Below are positions 40,001 to 54,656 of a stretch of 64,000 nt of DNA, piece by piece. The stretch covers positions 3,714,501-3,778,500 of the forward strand of contig NC_054084.1 in the NCBI RefSeq assembly GCF_017562075.2. Direction: 5' to 3'. Position 1 is the stretch's first letter; each line of letters starts with the position of its first letter. Both the position numbers and the translations under genes were made by a program. This stretch comes from Anopheles merus (lineage: Eukaryota; Arthropoda; Insecta; Diptera; Culicidae). The notes beneath the pieces were generated by a model. It worked only from the letters and a program-made list of their open reading frames with translations, did no database searches and had not been told where the DNA came from.

Positions 40001-43000
40001 AGAGAGAGAGAATAGCATAGCAGGCAAACGAGATCACCCTCATTTGCCAGCGGAAAGATTGCAATGGTTTGGCGATAAAAGTTTAATTAGTTTTACCGGT
40101 GCTGCGAGTACAGAGTGAAAAACATGTAGATCATTAAAGCCACCAGATTGCAAAACCGACGGCCCCGCGTATCGATCACGATCGCGCGTAACGAATGCGT
40201 AAAAATAACGATCAAACTGATACGTGAAGTCGCGCCATTGCCCGCGCCGTGCCTCAGCGTGGTCAGCGATATCTGCTGGGCGATGATTAATCTTCTCTCC
40301 CCCTTTCTGGAAGAGAGTTGGCCAGCGATCAAGCAGTATTTCTTTATTTTTTGCGCCACCATGATGATGCTGTTTATTGGTTTTATGTTTTGTGTATACC
40401 TCCACCAAGTCACTGGCGAGCGTACTGGTTCAATGAGTTAGGTTCGATCGCATCGACTTGGTCGGGTTGGGGACGGACGCCAAAATCGAAAATCAATAAA
40501 GTGGGCTGCAGCAAACAGCCTGAAGGAGTAAAAAAAAGGCACCGATGTGGTTTGCAGGATCGCTCTTGGTGAGCAGCCTTGTTTGCTCCTTATTCAATCG
40601 CAAAAATGAACGGTTTTGTGAGGCAACCAGCGTCAATCAATCGGCATCGGTGCACGGCATCCCGCAGGGTGGCATTAATGTATCGCCCACAAGCATCTAA
40701 ATTGAGTGATTAAAAATTGAACATTTTGTCCCGGCGCAGAACCGTAACGACCCTGGGTTGTAAATACGAGTCCGGCACACCGCACAGCTCGGCGATGCCC
40801 TTTCGCCATCGTGTCGTAAAACTGAAACAACAAACAAACAGTTAAAATCGAATCAGCACAAAATGGAACACATGTCTTTCTGGCCAGCGGCTCGTTTCGT
40901 CTCATCACACCCTTTTGGGGTAACGTTTTTTTTTTTGTTGGCTTGTTTCTTCTGATGGATGTCGTTTGACGATCATGTGTCGTCAGTTTTCGTGGTTGTT
41001 TCTTTGCCTTTTGACCACCAGATAAACCCGTGTCTCTCCGAGCTAGGTGGATTGGATTGGGAAAGAATGGGGAGGCAAAGATGAACCAACAGCCACGCTT
41101 GTTTGTGTTTGTCAACTGACCGATCGGGCGCTTCTCACGTGAGACGACCGGCATGCCAACGTCTGGAAAATTTGGGGCTCGATTAATTCACCAAAAATAC
41201 CTACCCCGCCGGACACAACCGACCGCTAGACTGACTGCTGCTGGGTGCAAGAATTCGTGCAATTTGTTTGTAATTTAGTTGAGCGAACGATGCGTTGGTG
41301 CATTGCTGAGTTGACTTTAGGTGAATTTTAATCAATTTCATTTTCGAACCAACCCTGTTGAATTGAGACATTAGTTTGCGACCGCTGAAAAGGGCTCAAG
41401 CTGTGCTACGGAAAAAGGGGTGTTTGAATAAGCAATTTCCGCGAGCGGTACGAATCATTTAATTGGCAACATCAATCGCACGCGTTCCGTGGTCTGGTGT
41501 TGGTGATGGAGTTGCGCTGATGATCTTGTTTCCGTTTGGTCTAACGCACTTGTTGCATCGTCCTCGCGCTTGGCGCCAAATGTTGGCAGTGAAGGAAAAG
41601 TTGGCAGCAAAAAATCCTTTCCACGGTGTAATGATCGGTTGTAAAAGTGGTTGAGTTGGAGTCGGTTCGGCGTTGTTTTTTGTTGTTGCCAGGTTTTAAT
41701 TACTAATTCAACGTGTTTATGCAAGAAAATTGTATACCGGCAACCGGCATGGTGGAGAAGACACACAGACACACACGCGCGCTGACGCATCGCGATTGCA
41801 ACGCAATGCTTCTGGCTTCTGCACCATCCAAAGCTTAGACCCGAGGATGTCCGAGATATGCCGCTCAATTTGCTCCCGTTTTTTTCTTCCTCCGCCGCTG
41901 TTGGTTTATTACACTCGTTAATGAGAATTTTTGCGCACACGGGGTGCGGTAAGTGCTGATTGAAAGTGAGATTGCTGGCTGCCCTGCGCCCGGTGAGTGG
42001 GATGTAATGAGTCCTTCCTGCCCTTCCTGGAACACGGGGGCTAGGCGCAGCAGCTCATCTACGAGACCAAGAAGAAAAAAAAACTCCCCAATGGGAGGGA
42101 CAGGAATTACCGTGAGCTTGTAACCATGACCCGCATACGTAATTGTGTAAACGGTAATTTGCAATTTCCGTTTGATAGCTCGGGCTCGTTCTCTTATGCT
42201 TTGTGTGTGGGTTGCGATATGAAATGAAAGAAATGTTTAATGAAACCTCAAACGCCGGTTGCCATGGGTTGCGCGGAAGTTCTCAACTCAGTCTGCTCCG
42301 CTACGTATTGCTGTGGTGATAAAAAAGGAGATATTTTATTATCAAGCCGGGCGGTCTGGTACTCCTTAATCATAAGCAGACGGGGTAACATTATTATGAA
42401 TTCACATCTATGACGCGTGGAGAAGCAGAGCCGGGGAAAAGTGGTAGACTGTAACAGCATTTCTTTGTCTCATAACTCACTTGTCTACTTGCACTGATCA
42501 CTGTTTGCTGTAGAGAGGAACAAGCCCTTCTGTTGTTTTCAGAAAAAACAAAAACAAAACCCCATTCACCACCGCAAGCAAAGCAAACATAACAGCTGTG
42601 TGAATGGCCAACGAAAAAAAAAAAACTCGTCCAACTGGGAGTGGATTGTGCGGCGGCGGACGGCGAAATTATGCGCAGCCGAAAAGGTTGCGATCGTTAC
42701 GGTGCTCTTTGCGCAGTGCGCAGGGCATATTTATTGCCTTTCGCCACAGCCTGCTGAACAAATACGGGCAGGCGAGAAAATTCCTTACCCGATTCATCTG
42801 CCTGAGTGTGTATTTCCCTTTCGTTAAACTGATCTCGTTCTGTCATTAGCATCGTGCGTTTAAACTGCAACTAAGTAACACAATTTCGATGCGCATTCCA
42901 CAATGCCGAGCCGAGTGTGCGAGTGTGTGTTTGGCCTGTTTTGGTTTTGGCTTCCTGCGCCGGTGCCGGTCGGAGCATTGTTTGCCCTGGAGCGATGGCA

Positions 43001-46000
43001 GTCGTCCACGCACCCTTTTGCAGGTTGGTCTAATAAAGGTAATTATAAAGCCTGGGTGAGTGCATTGGGCAGCAGCGCATTCTGCACGGTTTGGACGGAC
43101 GAACGGATTGTTAATATGTGTTTTTAGTCATTCCGTCCGGTTTCGGTAGCCAGTGAAGAGTGCAATTTGTTGTTGCAAATCCACCCAGATGGGAGTGAGA
43201 ATGAGTCTGGAAGTGTCAAATATATTAAATTAAAGAGCTTTATAATAACAATTTAAACTTTTCGCTATTTCTTTAATATGATTATGCTTTGGAGCGTTTC
43301 TCGACCCGACTTGTGCGGAAAGAAACATATGAGAGTTATCTTCCAAGTCTTCGCCGGTCGGAAAACTGCAGCAAACATATCGCATTGCGTGCGAAGCAAC
43401 GTGTCCGTAACGAGGCAGGAATGAGAAGATTCACAAATTGACCGACGCTCGACCGTTTGGACAGGTGAACTCCCATCCGAAGGACGCGAGTAATGGAAAA
43501 TGCACATGCACGACCCTCGGGATAAGTCATCCCGAGCCTCGGAACGTTTGCCGGACGTGGGCAAAAAGCAATTGCACCACAAAGTGATCCCGAGCTGCCA
43601 GCGTTCGGGGAAGTGGAGGAGCAAAGCAGAAAAAAACGACCCACTGGATGATTGAGATGAAGGTGCATGCCGTCGGACGGAGCGACGGGAACGCGCAACC
43701 GGAATCGCATGGTCGCAGGTTAGGTGTAATTGAATGTGACAGCTATTCATTTTAATTTACGATCGCCTGCGATTACCCGAACAGTTGTGGTAAGTGCCAG
43801 GGCAAGGCAACATTGTAGCACTTTCTCTCATGTGTCAGTGGATTATGGTTAGAGTTTAAGTAGCTCAGAAAGAAACAAATGGTAGACTCGACAAAATATT
43901 TGAGAAGACGCCTCCCTCCCGAGGCATCCTCAATTAGTCCAGTTTATTATCAATTAGTTGCACGATTTCGAACTTACACCAGCAGACGGTATGTGGATCG
44001 TGTTAGAGACACAAGGTTGCGTACTTTCTATCGGAAGGATGTGCTCGAGGCAGTGCTTAGTTAGTTAGTTCGATCCTGAGCCAAAGCAGTTGCATTTGAG
44101 GGGGCAGGTTACAGGAAACATTTCAATTGCTTCGCCTTTTTTTGCCATCGGATATCGTTATCCTACGGGATATGGGTGAGCGTGATGCAGCCTGGTAGAG
44201 CGTCGTCATCGTTCAGCCGGACCATACGGCTTAAGCCTGTAATCAGTGGTAATTAAGGTGCGTTCCCTTCCAACTCGCGGAGCAGCAGTGCTGCAGGAAA
44301 CGCGCAAACGGCATCGCATTGTAACACATCGATGATATTTGTTGCAGCTCTCGCTCTCGGTGCGGTCCGCTTCCCTCCAGCCAAGTGCTCCGTGCGTATG
44401 CGAATATTGAAAACTAATTAAATTAACATTCAACATTAACTGCACCGCTGGTGGTAGCTAGGAAGGCAGGTTCGCTCGTCCGCTGCATCGCTGCGCAAAC
44501 ACCGATCCATCAGTGCACCAATATCACAGAACCTGGGGCCCCGGTGTGCGTGTTAGGTCGCGAAATCCACACACCAAACTCGGAGGCTCCGATGGAGCCA
44601 ATGTTATTATCGGTTGTGTTTTTCCAACTGCCCTGAGATCGCACCCCGGTGGATCAGAAGCAGTGGAAACAGGGCATAGGCCGATAATAATGCCTCATTG
44701 CAGTGGAGTATAGGGGAGCCGGGAGAGGGTTCCGAAAGAACAGGAACAGGAGGGCTTGAGGCTTTCGGTGAACATTGTGTTGCTGTCATGTTGCACGGGA
44801 TATGATATCCATCTTACGCGATGCAGCTTTCTTATCGCAGTGTGTTTATGGAGGGATAAACGAAGGCCGGCGGTGGTGCAAGAAGACACGCTCCAACCGC
44901 ACGGATCTATCAGATGACGAATCTACCTCGCATGCTACCATGCCACACACACACAATGGGCTAGCAAATGTTCATGTGTCAAATAAACACAATTAAAGGC
45001 GGTATTTATTTCGGTGTTGTTCGCTGGCCACTCATCTTCGTAAACATTCGTTTGACCACATTCGGAACATTACACAATTCACAAAAGACTCTATTTGTAA
45101 TGCAGCAGAACGATCGCACCACCACCTGTACGGGGTGCACAGAGAAAGTTTTTGCGCATGAAAGGGGGATTGTTTTTTTTTCAGCGGAAACCTTGAATAT
45201 GCTCAACTGCTGATGATCATTTTGCGAGTCTGATCGGTTAAACGCTATAATTAGGAATCGTAAAAAGGCATACTAGTCGCTGTATTTTATTCGACGTAGC
45301 AGTGGTACGTGGTTGGACTACGTAACTAATGTTGCTTTTAGTTCTGTTGATCATTCGAACAGAGATGTTTTGCGCCTTTTGCCTTTGGGGGAAGCGAATA
45401 GTTTGCGCTTCGTTTAGTAGTTGTATCACGCGCGGAAGATCTGAAATTAAACAACAACAACGGAAAAACAGGGAAAATTACACTAAATTAGTACCTAGAG
45501 AATGTGGGGAGCTGCTGTCTTCAAGACTTCTCTATTTCATGTTTATGAAGATTAACATCATAATGGATCCTCGGGGTGGATCATCATGATGGTAGAAATT
45601 AACGGACGTAGATGCCACTTACATGTTAACGAGCAGATAAGCTTAATCATCTTATCTTTCAAACATGTTCTAATTAAAATCATACACACATACAACCCAC
45701 TAAATTAACCTAACGGCTTATTTATACCACCACAATCCACAGGCGCTTTCAATACATCAAATCAGCTGGGGAAGTCTCCCACGCCCCGAGTTGATTCGTC
45801 GGCATTATGCTCGCCCAAGAGCGAGGGACAAATTCAATTTTCATCAGCATAAATCAAGCCAATTTACGAGCTCTCGTCTCGTCTCCGCCAGAACAATCGC
45901 TCTGATCGGAGGTGACGGACATTCCATTCGGAGTTGATGTCGCCTATCGCACCCACTCGTATCGCCCGGACTTTCGCCGTCCGTAACAAGGGACCACGAC

Positions 46001-49000
46001 AAGAACCCACATTATCACCTGCCGCGGCAAAGCGAGAGGGAGAACGCGAATGGCCCGATAACAGTACCACGATCGCCACTCACAAACGCTAAACAAACTC
46101 ATAAAAATGGCTCACACAATTTCTTGATTAGCAATCATAAATTTTCCATCAAGATTAGCACCGTGATTACTAATAGCGTTCTCGGGTGGGTTCTCGCGCG
46201 CCAGCGTTCCCATCCGCGCTGCTAGACGTCGATCATCGGTGTGTGACATCGAGCAGGCTGAAACGCTGGCCGGATCCGACGATCGACGTTCGATGCAAAT
46301 CGAATGATTTACGACGGCTCAGCTCAATTGGTTGAAAATTGAATTATTCAGCCCACCTTCACCGGCGCGCACGGGCCCGGGTGAAGGTGAGCGTGGACGG
46401 ACGGGCACGCGGTCGCGATCTTGAGCTCGTTGTGAGCGGATACAATGTTTGCCGTACTAATTACTGACAGTCACTCTGCAACGTGCGCAGGGCCCGGAAG
46501 GTCAGCACCGTCAGCACTAAGTAATCTAATCAGGTCCTTTCGAAGTTGAAGCGCACCTCATTGCAACACCGCAAGAAACTGCCTCCGTAACGATCGGCAA
46601 AAGGGAACATATTTTGTGTATGCTATGATTAAATTAATTAATTTGTGCTCGACTTCATCAGCTGATCGTAGGCGGACAAGCGATACGAGTACTTGGTTGA
46701 TTGGCAAACCAGACCAGATGAGAGGATGATGACGACGACAGAGGACGCTCGCGATTGACGTTTTTTCCCATTTTTGGTGTGTCTGTGCGGCGTGTGTCTA
46801 GCCCGTAGCACGTAGCACCAGCGGAATTGGAAAATTCAATCAGGCCTTTATAGCCCAGTGTGACCATCATTAGCGTGATTTTAATCATCGCCGTCATTGT
46901 CCGATGTACGCGATGACTTGTCGCATTACTGCGCGTCGTTGAGATGTGTTTTTCTTTTGCTTCGATCATCGATCGTCCGACTACTCGTGCAAAGGGATAA
47001 CAATAATGTCATCTGCAACGAAGTGTTTCTTCCGTTTCCGCGTGCAGAAGATAAGATGCGTGTAAGTGGTGTGCGGTAGTGACAGATTGACAGACGAAAC
47101 TACGTCGCAGAATGTCACACCATGTCACCACGATTGTTGGTTGATCACAATTACTTTCAATCAAACTGCTGCGTTCTGGAGAGTTTGTACAGTCTCGAAC
47201 TGCTCCAAAGGGTCATAGAAATCGGTTACCATAAAAAGCGAGCTATTTGTTTGTCCATAAAGGAAGCTTTCTTCCTTTGTACAGCAACTTGTTCATGGTG
47301 CTAATTAAGCTCTATTACAGTTCGTGAAGTTACAGCGAACATTGATTAATCTCCCGCATTTGATTGGTTGCAAATTTGATATCAGCTTCAATAAAACGTC
47401 ATCATTCCAATTGAATTACGACAGTCTGTATTGTATGGTTTAAATGTAATCTAGCGACCGATGCACACACCCAACTGTCGTCTGTTGCAAATAAAAAAAA
47501 ACCCCAACGGTGGAATTCCAATTTCACGTTATGAGCGGAATTTATGACATTAACCATCATCAACCCTACGTTCCGGACCGGTCGGAAGGCACATTTAACA
47601 AGTTCATTTCATCTGGGTGTCTGGCTCCGGCGACCGGATGACCGTTGCATTGTGCCGTGCAGGTCGGCCGTGCATTTGTGCCACGGTGACGCGGTTCCAT
47701 CACCGTCATCGCCGCTCGATTAATCCCCGTCTCTGTCCCGCCCGCCTGCTGCTGGAATGATTCACCTTTTGGAATCAACAACAATCTCGTGGAGGGAAAA
47801 ATTAAATCACAATTAATTAAATTACATGACACAAGGCTTTTTTTGCGCCAACACTCTCTCACGTCAACAGACACACTCACACACAAACACATACCGTGCC
47901 GCTACGGCCAATCCGTTAGAGTGTGTGCAATAGCGGCTAATAGCGACCGGATGGTGGATTGTGTGGTGAGAATCTCACTTATGGTTGCAAAAATGCAACT
48001 CATTGTGCAACGGCTCGTTGCACCTTGTATGGTGGATTGTGCGAGTGGTTGGCGCGATGGTTGGCCGGCCGAGAAGGCTACAAATAATTGTTAATTTGAA
48101 TTTAGATTTATTGAGATGGAAATTCATGTGCATGTTTTTTTGTTGTTGCTGTTGCTGGTGTTGTTGTTACACTCGAGCAGGTGAATAGATCGGTAAAATG
48201 TAGTCGTTAGTCGTTTGATCCATGGCAATCGCCGCGTGACGATGATTAAGGAAATGAGAATCCTAGCCAGTAGCTGCCAACGACGGAGGTAGGCGTACGT
48301 TACAACGAAGGACATCGGTTCATTAAAAAGAGAGGCGCAAAATAACCTAACTTCACACTTGCACATGCACACGAACAACAGCAAAAATCGACGACGGAAG
48401 ACGATAATGAATGGTGCTGCTGCTGTTGAGCCGGTGAGCGTGACTCGTCGATTGAAGTGGGTCACAATGGGAAGTGCATTGTCACCCGCGGTCTGGCCTC
48501 ATTCGTCTCAAGAGGTGTCAGGAGTGCATTCATTCACATTCGCGGCAGGGTAATGTGTAATGGCAGTTGGGTAATTTTGCTTGCGGAAGCCGTTTTGCCG
48601 ATTTAACGCGAGACGAAAGCTCTGCCTCGGGGTGTGAGCTAGAAGCTGGCACGAATAAAACCGTTCTCCAATACGATGACCTGCATGCGATGGAGTTGTA
48701 AAAGGTTTGCTACGGGCCAAATGCTTTCGTTGATTGGACTTTTCTGCAAGTGTGCGCAGCTATTTGTTACGTTAGTGCCACGTCCTTAGAGTGTTATAAA
48801 TATGGGTAAATAAACACAGCCCAGGCTAAGCAGGATAGATCGATCAAATCGCTCCCTTTCGCTCTCTCGCGACAGCCAGACAATCCGGTTTCAGTTGCAA
48901 GTGCAGTTTCGAAGACGCGATCCACTGCGCTGCGTTACGGATTTGGGGTGCAGCAACTATTTCGCAAAACGGACAAGATTGGCCCCACGGGACACGGGAC

Positions 49001-52000
49001 GCCGTAAACGTATCGTACTGGCAGCGGAATCGTACGCATCGGAATCTCGCTCCCCGGTGCAGGAAAATCACATTGTCAGCCGCGACTCGCGTCTCGGTGT
49101 ATGGCGATACCCGCCTCAACTTAAGATGCGCATGCCATGTGCAACCAATACACGCAGCAGGACGATAGCAAAACAGCAAAAAAGAGTCCAACAAAATCCT
49201 TCACGTGCTCCGCTGCTTACGCTGCATGCGCTCGAAATAGCCGGCAACCTGGGCAGCTCGTCCGATCGATCGATCGAGAGGATGCTGATGGACTACTGTC
49301 AGGTAGCGTACATTCCACATGCCGTGTATCGCACGGTTTGGTAGATTTAGCGAGCAAATAACTGCGCAGATAGAGCGTGCCAGCACATGCCAGCACACCA
49401 TTGTGACAGACATCCTTGCACCAAAGTGGTTGGTGTTGTACTTGACTTAGGTATGGGACGTTGAGGCATGCTAGTAATGAAATAATGATACGATACGACT
49501 TGTTTCTGTAAAATACAGAAACTCATTTTTTATGCTACTCTATTAACTACGCTGAAGTGACAGTAAGGAAGTCGCACCAGGAATCTCGCAGCAAATGTCA
49601 ATCGTCATAATCACTAAATAATCGGCCTGAAATTAGTTGGCTTGAAGTGGAATAGTTTGAACAACATTGAAATAAAAATACTCAGCGTGTGCGTATGTAG
49701 CGTCGTGTGCCCGTGTAACAGCGGGTTCGTCACTTACCGTCTAATTGAGCTTCATCGTTTGATTGTTTCTTCTCGTTCTACGAGCTGCCTGGGGGCAAAA
49801 CTTTATCGATTGCGTTTTTGCTCGCTTGCTTGTGGCTAATTTTATTTCTCTCTTCTCTATCGCTTGTTCACACTTTACGCCGTCTGAGGGCTGAGGTGCC
49901 CGTGATCGATCTGGAAGCAACCAACTCTGGAAGCAGTGCAGTTAGTAAATGAATAAAATATTAAACTCTATTGGTTCCCGTGCCCTCGGAGGGCGTACTG
50001 CAGCAATTTACGGGCGAAACATGTTTCGATTTGTGCTTTTGAAGGCTTATTTTCTCGCTAGCAACTTTATCATGCCATGTTGATCTTAACAAGAAAATCG
50101 AGAAAAGTGAGTGAAATAATTACATTAACTCAAGTTGCATTTCGCCGATCGAGGCTGCTTACAGTGAGTTATTTTGCACCCGGTACGTAGAACAATTCGC
50201 GCATGTTGTCTCATAATTGAATCATACGATGAGATTCTATAACACATAAGAAGCCATGCTTTGCTTGCCAAGGACTCGAACTGGACCCATTGCAAGATTA
50301 TCGGCAAGTAATATGAAATGTCCGGCATTACTAATTTCATTACCTCCTACCGTGCGCTTTAGGTAGCTGCCGCACAAAGAAAGCCCATAAAGGCAGAAGG
50401 AAATGTGGCTACTGAGACGAGAAAAAGGGGGAAGAACTCAAAATCCCATACTATTCGGTATTCTGCTCATTTTTTAAACGCTAACTTATCGCGATGAAGC
50501 AGACATAACAATCCTCTCCCAAGAAGGAGAAGCTTTCCTGCGTTCATTCGTCCTGTGCGATGCGTTGCGCAGAAGTGCGCGCAGCAATAATGATACTTCA
50601 ATTTTTAATTATCGATAACAGCGCAACGGTTCCGTTCAAACAGCAAGACGAGCAGCAGGAAGCATCGACAGCAGCAGCAGAAACACACACACAAAAAAGA
50701 CCTCCAAAAGGCCACGAACGGGCCAGGCCTGTTACTTGCTGAGAAATCTGCGCCACGTCTTGTTTCGCATTTCGAACAAGTATGGGGCAGGCAAAAAAGC
50801 AGCCCGAGCCCGATTTTATCGGTTCTAGTTAAATGTTATTAAACTTTTTCCACACCCCTTTAAATTTGTTTGGCCCGTTCGGTGGCTCACGTGGATGGGG
50901 TGGGTTTCGCTGTGAAATTGCGATTGCGTTGCCGTAGATCCTGTGAAAATGAATGAAAAACGATCGTACGAACCAGTGATGATCGGCGTGCAAGCCCATC
51001 CGCAAGTGGACCAGCATACTGCGCAGCTTGGGAACGGGATAGAGAGAGGGCCGAGGACGTGCAGGACAAACGGTGATCTTGTTAATTTATTTTAATTAAA
51101 AATTCATAAACAAGATGTAGTTCCTCACTTCGGCTGTTCCCTTTGCGTCTTTGGTGCGTACGCGGGAGTGTTCGGGATCGCACGCGCTCACATCTTTGCC
51201 GACGAAGCGAACCCGCGCCCTGTGCTGCGGTGGGATTGGTGAGAGAGCTGCAACTGCACTGATCGATTTCTTCGATAACTTAACTTTAATTTCGTGAAAA
51301 AACTGTTGTTTTTTTTCCTTCGGGCTTTAAGTTTCATGAAGTTTCCGCTTAAGAGGCATTACGATGTTAATGGAAAAGGTGTTGACCGCACCGTCCCTTG
51401 TCATTTTGCAACCTTTTTGTATGATAACTCGAAAAAAGCTTATATAATGAAATAGCCTCAACACTGAAGTACAAAACATGTTAGCTCACTTTCATGCGCT
51501 AGCGAATTCCATTGCCTTTAAAGGGTCAATTTTATGACCTCTTCGCTGACCGGACATCCATTCATACATGGCACTTATCTTATCCAATCCGTTCGACCGT
51601 TTCAATAAACCCCATTTGCGGACCTGCAACCGGTGCCAGTAGAAAACAAATACAAGATAGCGGATCGATAAAAAAATCTGGTCAAGGTTGCCGTTGAAGC
51701 TGTAAGATGGATTGGCACGGCTTTGAGTTTATGTATGTACAGCTAATGAACGCAACACTTCGGTTTAGGTTGCAAGGCAGCAGGAGCGAAGTGCGGATGG
51801 CATGCTGTTCCTGTCTAGTGGAGTGATTTAATTAAGAAATAAAATCGAGCGGATCGAGAGCATGTCGGCCGGACATTGTTGACGGGCTGGAGTAGTCAGT
51901 GCATCAATTAATCCTTCATACAGTTGTGGAATGTGTGTTGTTTGGTCAGTGTATTACGAAATATTTTCACCAAATTGTACAAACTCTCTCTCTCTCTATC

Positions 52001-54614
52001 TCTGTCTCCACTCTTGGCAAATTGAAGTAAATTCGATTAACACAACAACAGCCCTGGAGAGCAATTTGTTGTAACCCGTATCAAACCGCCGATACAAGAT
52101 ACTTGCAACCACAGATGTGGAGAGTCCCCACAGAGATGAGAATCGATAGCCGGGGTACGAAAATTCAATATCCATTTTAATGACGTTCGTTACGGAAAAT
52201 TATGATTATTAGTATTTAATTTTCATTATTAAATAAAAATCGATTTCAAGCGGCTTCTTGGGTTGATGGTGGAAAAACAAAGAAGAGAAACCATTTTCCC
52301 CCGCGCCCCGGAGCCTATCTCGTTTCATCGCACGATACGAGCCCGATAAGAGATTTCCAGCCGATGCACGAGAAGGAAGCAAACATAATCGCAATATTAA
52401 TAAATATAATCATTATTATCAACGCAATTATGATAATCATTTGGTTTCACACTTGTTCGCATGCATACGTTTCGTAGCAAAGAGGGAGAAGTTTAGGTAA
52501 AAACATGCATTTTGGCGCTTGCACCATTTTCCTGCCGAGAGCTTGTTGAGTGACGGGCAGGAAGTTTTGGGGCAAGAAAGCCTCTCCGCACTTAAGTGAA
52601 ATCACGTTCTATGATGCGTACCGCGCTGGACCTTGTGACCTTGAAGGGAATTGATCCCTTGCCTGCGAGTGGCAATTAACGTGCATCGCCAAAGCATTTG
52701 GTCATCGAACGATCGGTCCAGAAAGTTTAACCATCCTTTTATAGCAAAACCGAAGTTCGAACCCGATCGAAGCTGTGCTGTACGATCTTAAACATCCCAG
52801 GGGGAAAAAAGGTGCTTGTGGTAGAAAAAAACAACACCAGAAGGGTTGAGGCAGTTGTAGATGGCAGAGGGAGTTTCCATAGAAGAAAAACAGCGGCTCT
52901 TCCTTCTACCCGGCAGCGAAGAAAAACTAGCCCACTCTACAGTTGGTAGCATCAATTACTGCTACACTCCATAAATAATTAAGTCTGTAAATGAACTGTA
53001 GGGCTCGAGATTCGTTCTGCCGATGCGGCGTAAGAACGATCTTCACGGTAATTTCAATTGCGCTGCATCCTTTCTCGTACACTGCACTCTGTGCGCTGAC
53101 AAGTACGGGCGGGCGCTTCTAGGGAACTGTTGTTACGCGAAGTTGGCAGTTTTTGTGGTTGTACGTCTGCTCGCTACTTCTGCTGCTGCCCGCAAGCCAT
53201 TTTTCCTCATTTAACACAACGCGATCGCGCTGCCGGGGAGCATGTTTTGCACCGTTTCTTTATCTTTCTCTTCTCGTAACGACCTACACGCACACACACA
53301 CACACGGGCAGGAACATTTCCCTTGCAGTGTGGCGGCGGGGGTTTTCCTTGGGCATTACGCGGACCCGATCGATCAGCACTCGATTGTGACTATCCAATA
53401 AAGGATGATTGGTAAATAGAGTTGTAACCCGGACAAAAAAGTGTTTCCTCCAGCGGACGACGTAATGGTTGGCTGATACGGTTTTTTGTTGTATCTTTCT
53501 GCCCCGCATCATTGCTGTTTTCGCAGTTTGAAGATGAGCCTGTTTTGTATCGATTTCCCACTACTACCTGCCCGTGATGTGTCTGACTGTTTAAAGATTC
53601 ATCTCGTGTTGCATGCCAATTGTAATGCCCTTGCGCGAATTCCTTCTCCGTACCTTTGCCAGCGCGTTTTATTGACGTTTTTTGTTGCTCTCCCCGTCAA
53701 CTTCTCCGTCGTGGACACCTTATCCATGTGCTGGAGTATGGCTTGGGTGAACGCTGGAATGCATTTACCAGGGGTGCAGGGCAGGGTGGCCGATCAAAAC
53801 CGCATCCGCAAGCGTAAGTGCTCACCGCAGTGAGCAAACAGCTTATGGTCATAAAGAAAATTAACTTGTTGTGCGCCGGCTCGATCGGCACTAGCACCTT
53901 CGATCGATGGAGTTGACAACTCGAGTGGGCGAACGAGGCTCCACGGTAGACGAGTTAACAATTTTCGTTGCAAATTGTAGCGTTTTTCAACGTACTTACA
54001 GCGTGGATTTATACTGCATGGGGATTTTTAATTCCAATTAAATCCGAAGGTATGAAAAAAAGGACTCCAACATGTTAATAGTCGACCTCGATTCAATAAC
54101 ATGAACCTTTTTCCTCCCAATAATAACGTACATCGAAGTGCTCTGAGGTGTGATAAATGATCTGCTGCTTCCGAAAGTGAGAAAGAAAAACAAAATACAA
54201 AGAAAAATCGCTTATAGGTAGCGCTTAAACTCATATCAGCATGAAACGACTTCAATCAGTCGAGATGAGCCCGGGCGGGTTTCCGGGTGTGTACAGGACC
54301 CGGCAATTTTATCCATTTATTACGCGTAAGAGCCTACCTTCGTCCCCCCGAGTCGGCCCTCGAACGGTCTGTAATCTTTCCCGCGCCGTACAACAGAAAA
54401 AAACGCATATCGTTTATCTTGTAAATGAAGTTTTCGATCATTTGATTAAATTTAGCAAAATTAATGCTCATTATCCTGAGCTTCCCTTTTTTTATGCCAA
54501 CCGGCATCCGGTGTACCCGTGTTGGAGCTTTTGGGATTTGCTTTTTTTTATAAGATAAAAAATGGTAAAACAACTCTTTCATTACATTTTGCTGTGTTTC
54601 TCTACTCTTTACAG
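40001..54614. other. Long gene-free stretch, right part
   Basis: No supported coding exon. It contains a GA run at 40000-40010, a CT run at 51984-51997, and AT cores at 46628-46643 (ATTAAATTAATTAATTT), 47811-47825 and 51827-51835. It also has a POU octamer at 46293-46300, a DRE-like TATCGATA at 50610-50617 and a TATAAATA at 48795-48802. An open frame at 48895-49344 begins with TTG and is rejected as a gene. An ATG-initiated frame of 105 codons at 54241-54558 has no recognisable domain. The segment ends at the aristaless acceptor, a long pyrimidine tract and TTTACAG with AG at 54613-54614. It is therefore either the 3' part of a large first intron or upstream regulatory DNA. Confidence 0.5.
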
Positions 54615-54656
54615 GATCGCACTCAGTCAGCACCATCCCATTTGCTGCAATTGCAC

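Noticed and set aside
44190..44250. A-box-like TGGTAGAGCG suggesting a tRNA gene
   Set aside because: No B box follows at tRNA spacing and no acceptor stem forms.
48895..49344. Plus-strand open frame of 149 codons downstream of a TATAAATA at 48795
   Set aside because: The frame begins at TTG and the first ATG is far inside, leaving about 73 codons. No domain is recognised.
50260..50295. Minus-strand B-box-like GTTCGAGTC suggesting a tRNA or SINE
   Set aside because: No matching A box or cloverleaf stems at the right distance, and no target-site duplication.
54241..54558. ATG-initiated frame of 105 codons just upstream of aristaless
   Set aside because: No recognisable domain, and it ends before the strong al acceptor in sequence that should be intronic. 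Length is within chance for this much DNA, so I kept it only as a note.
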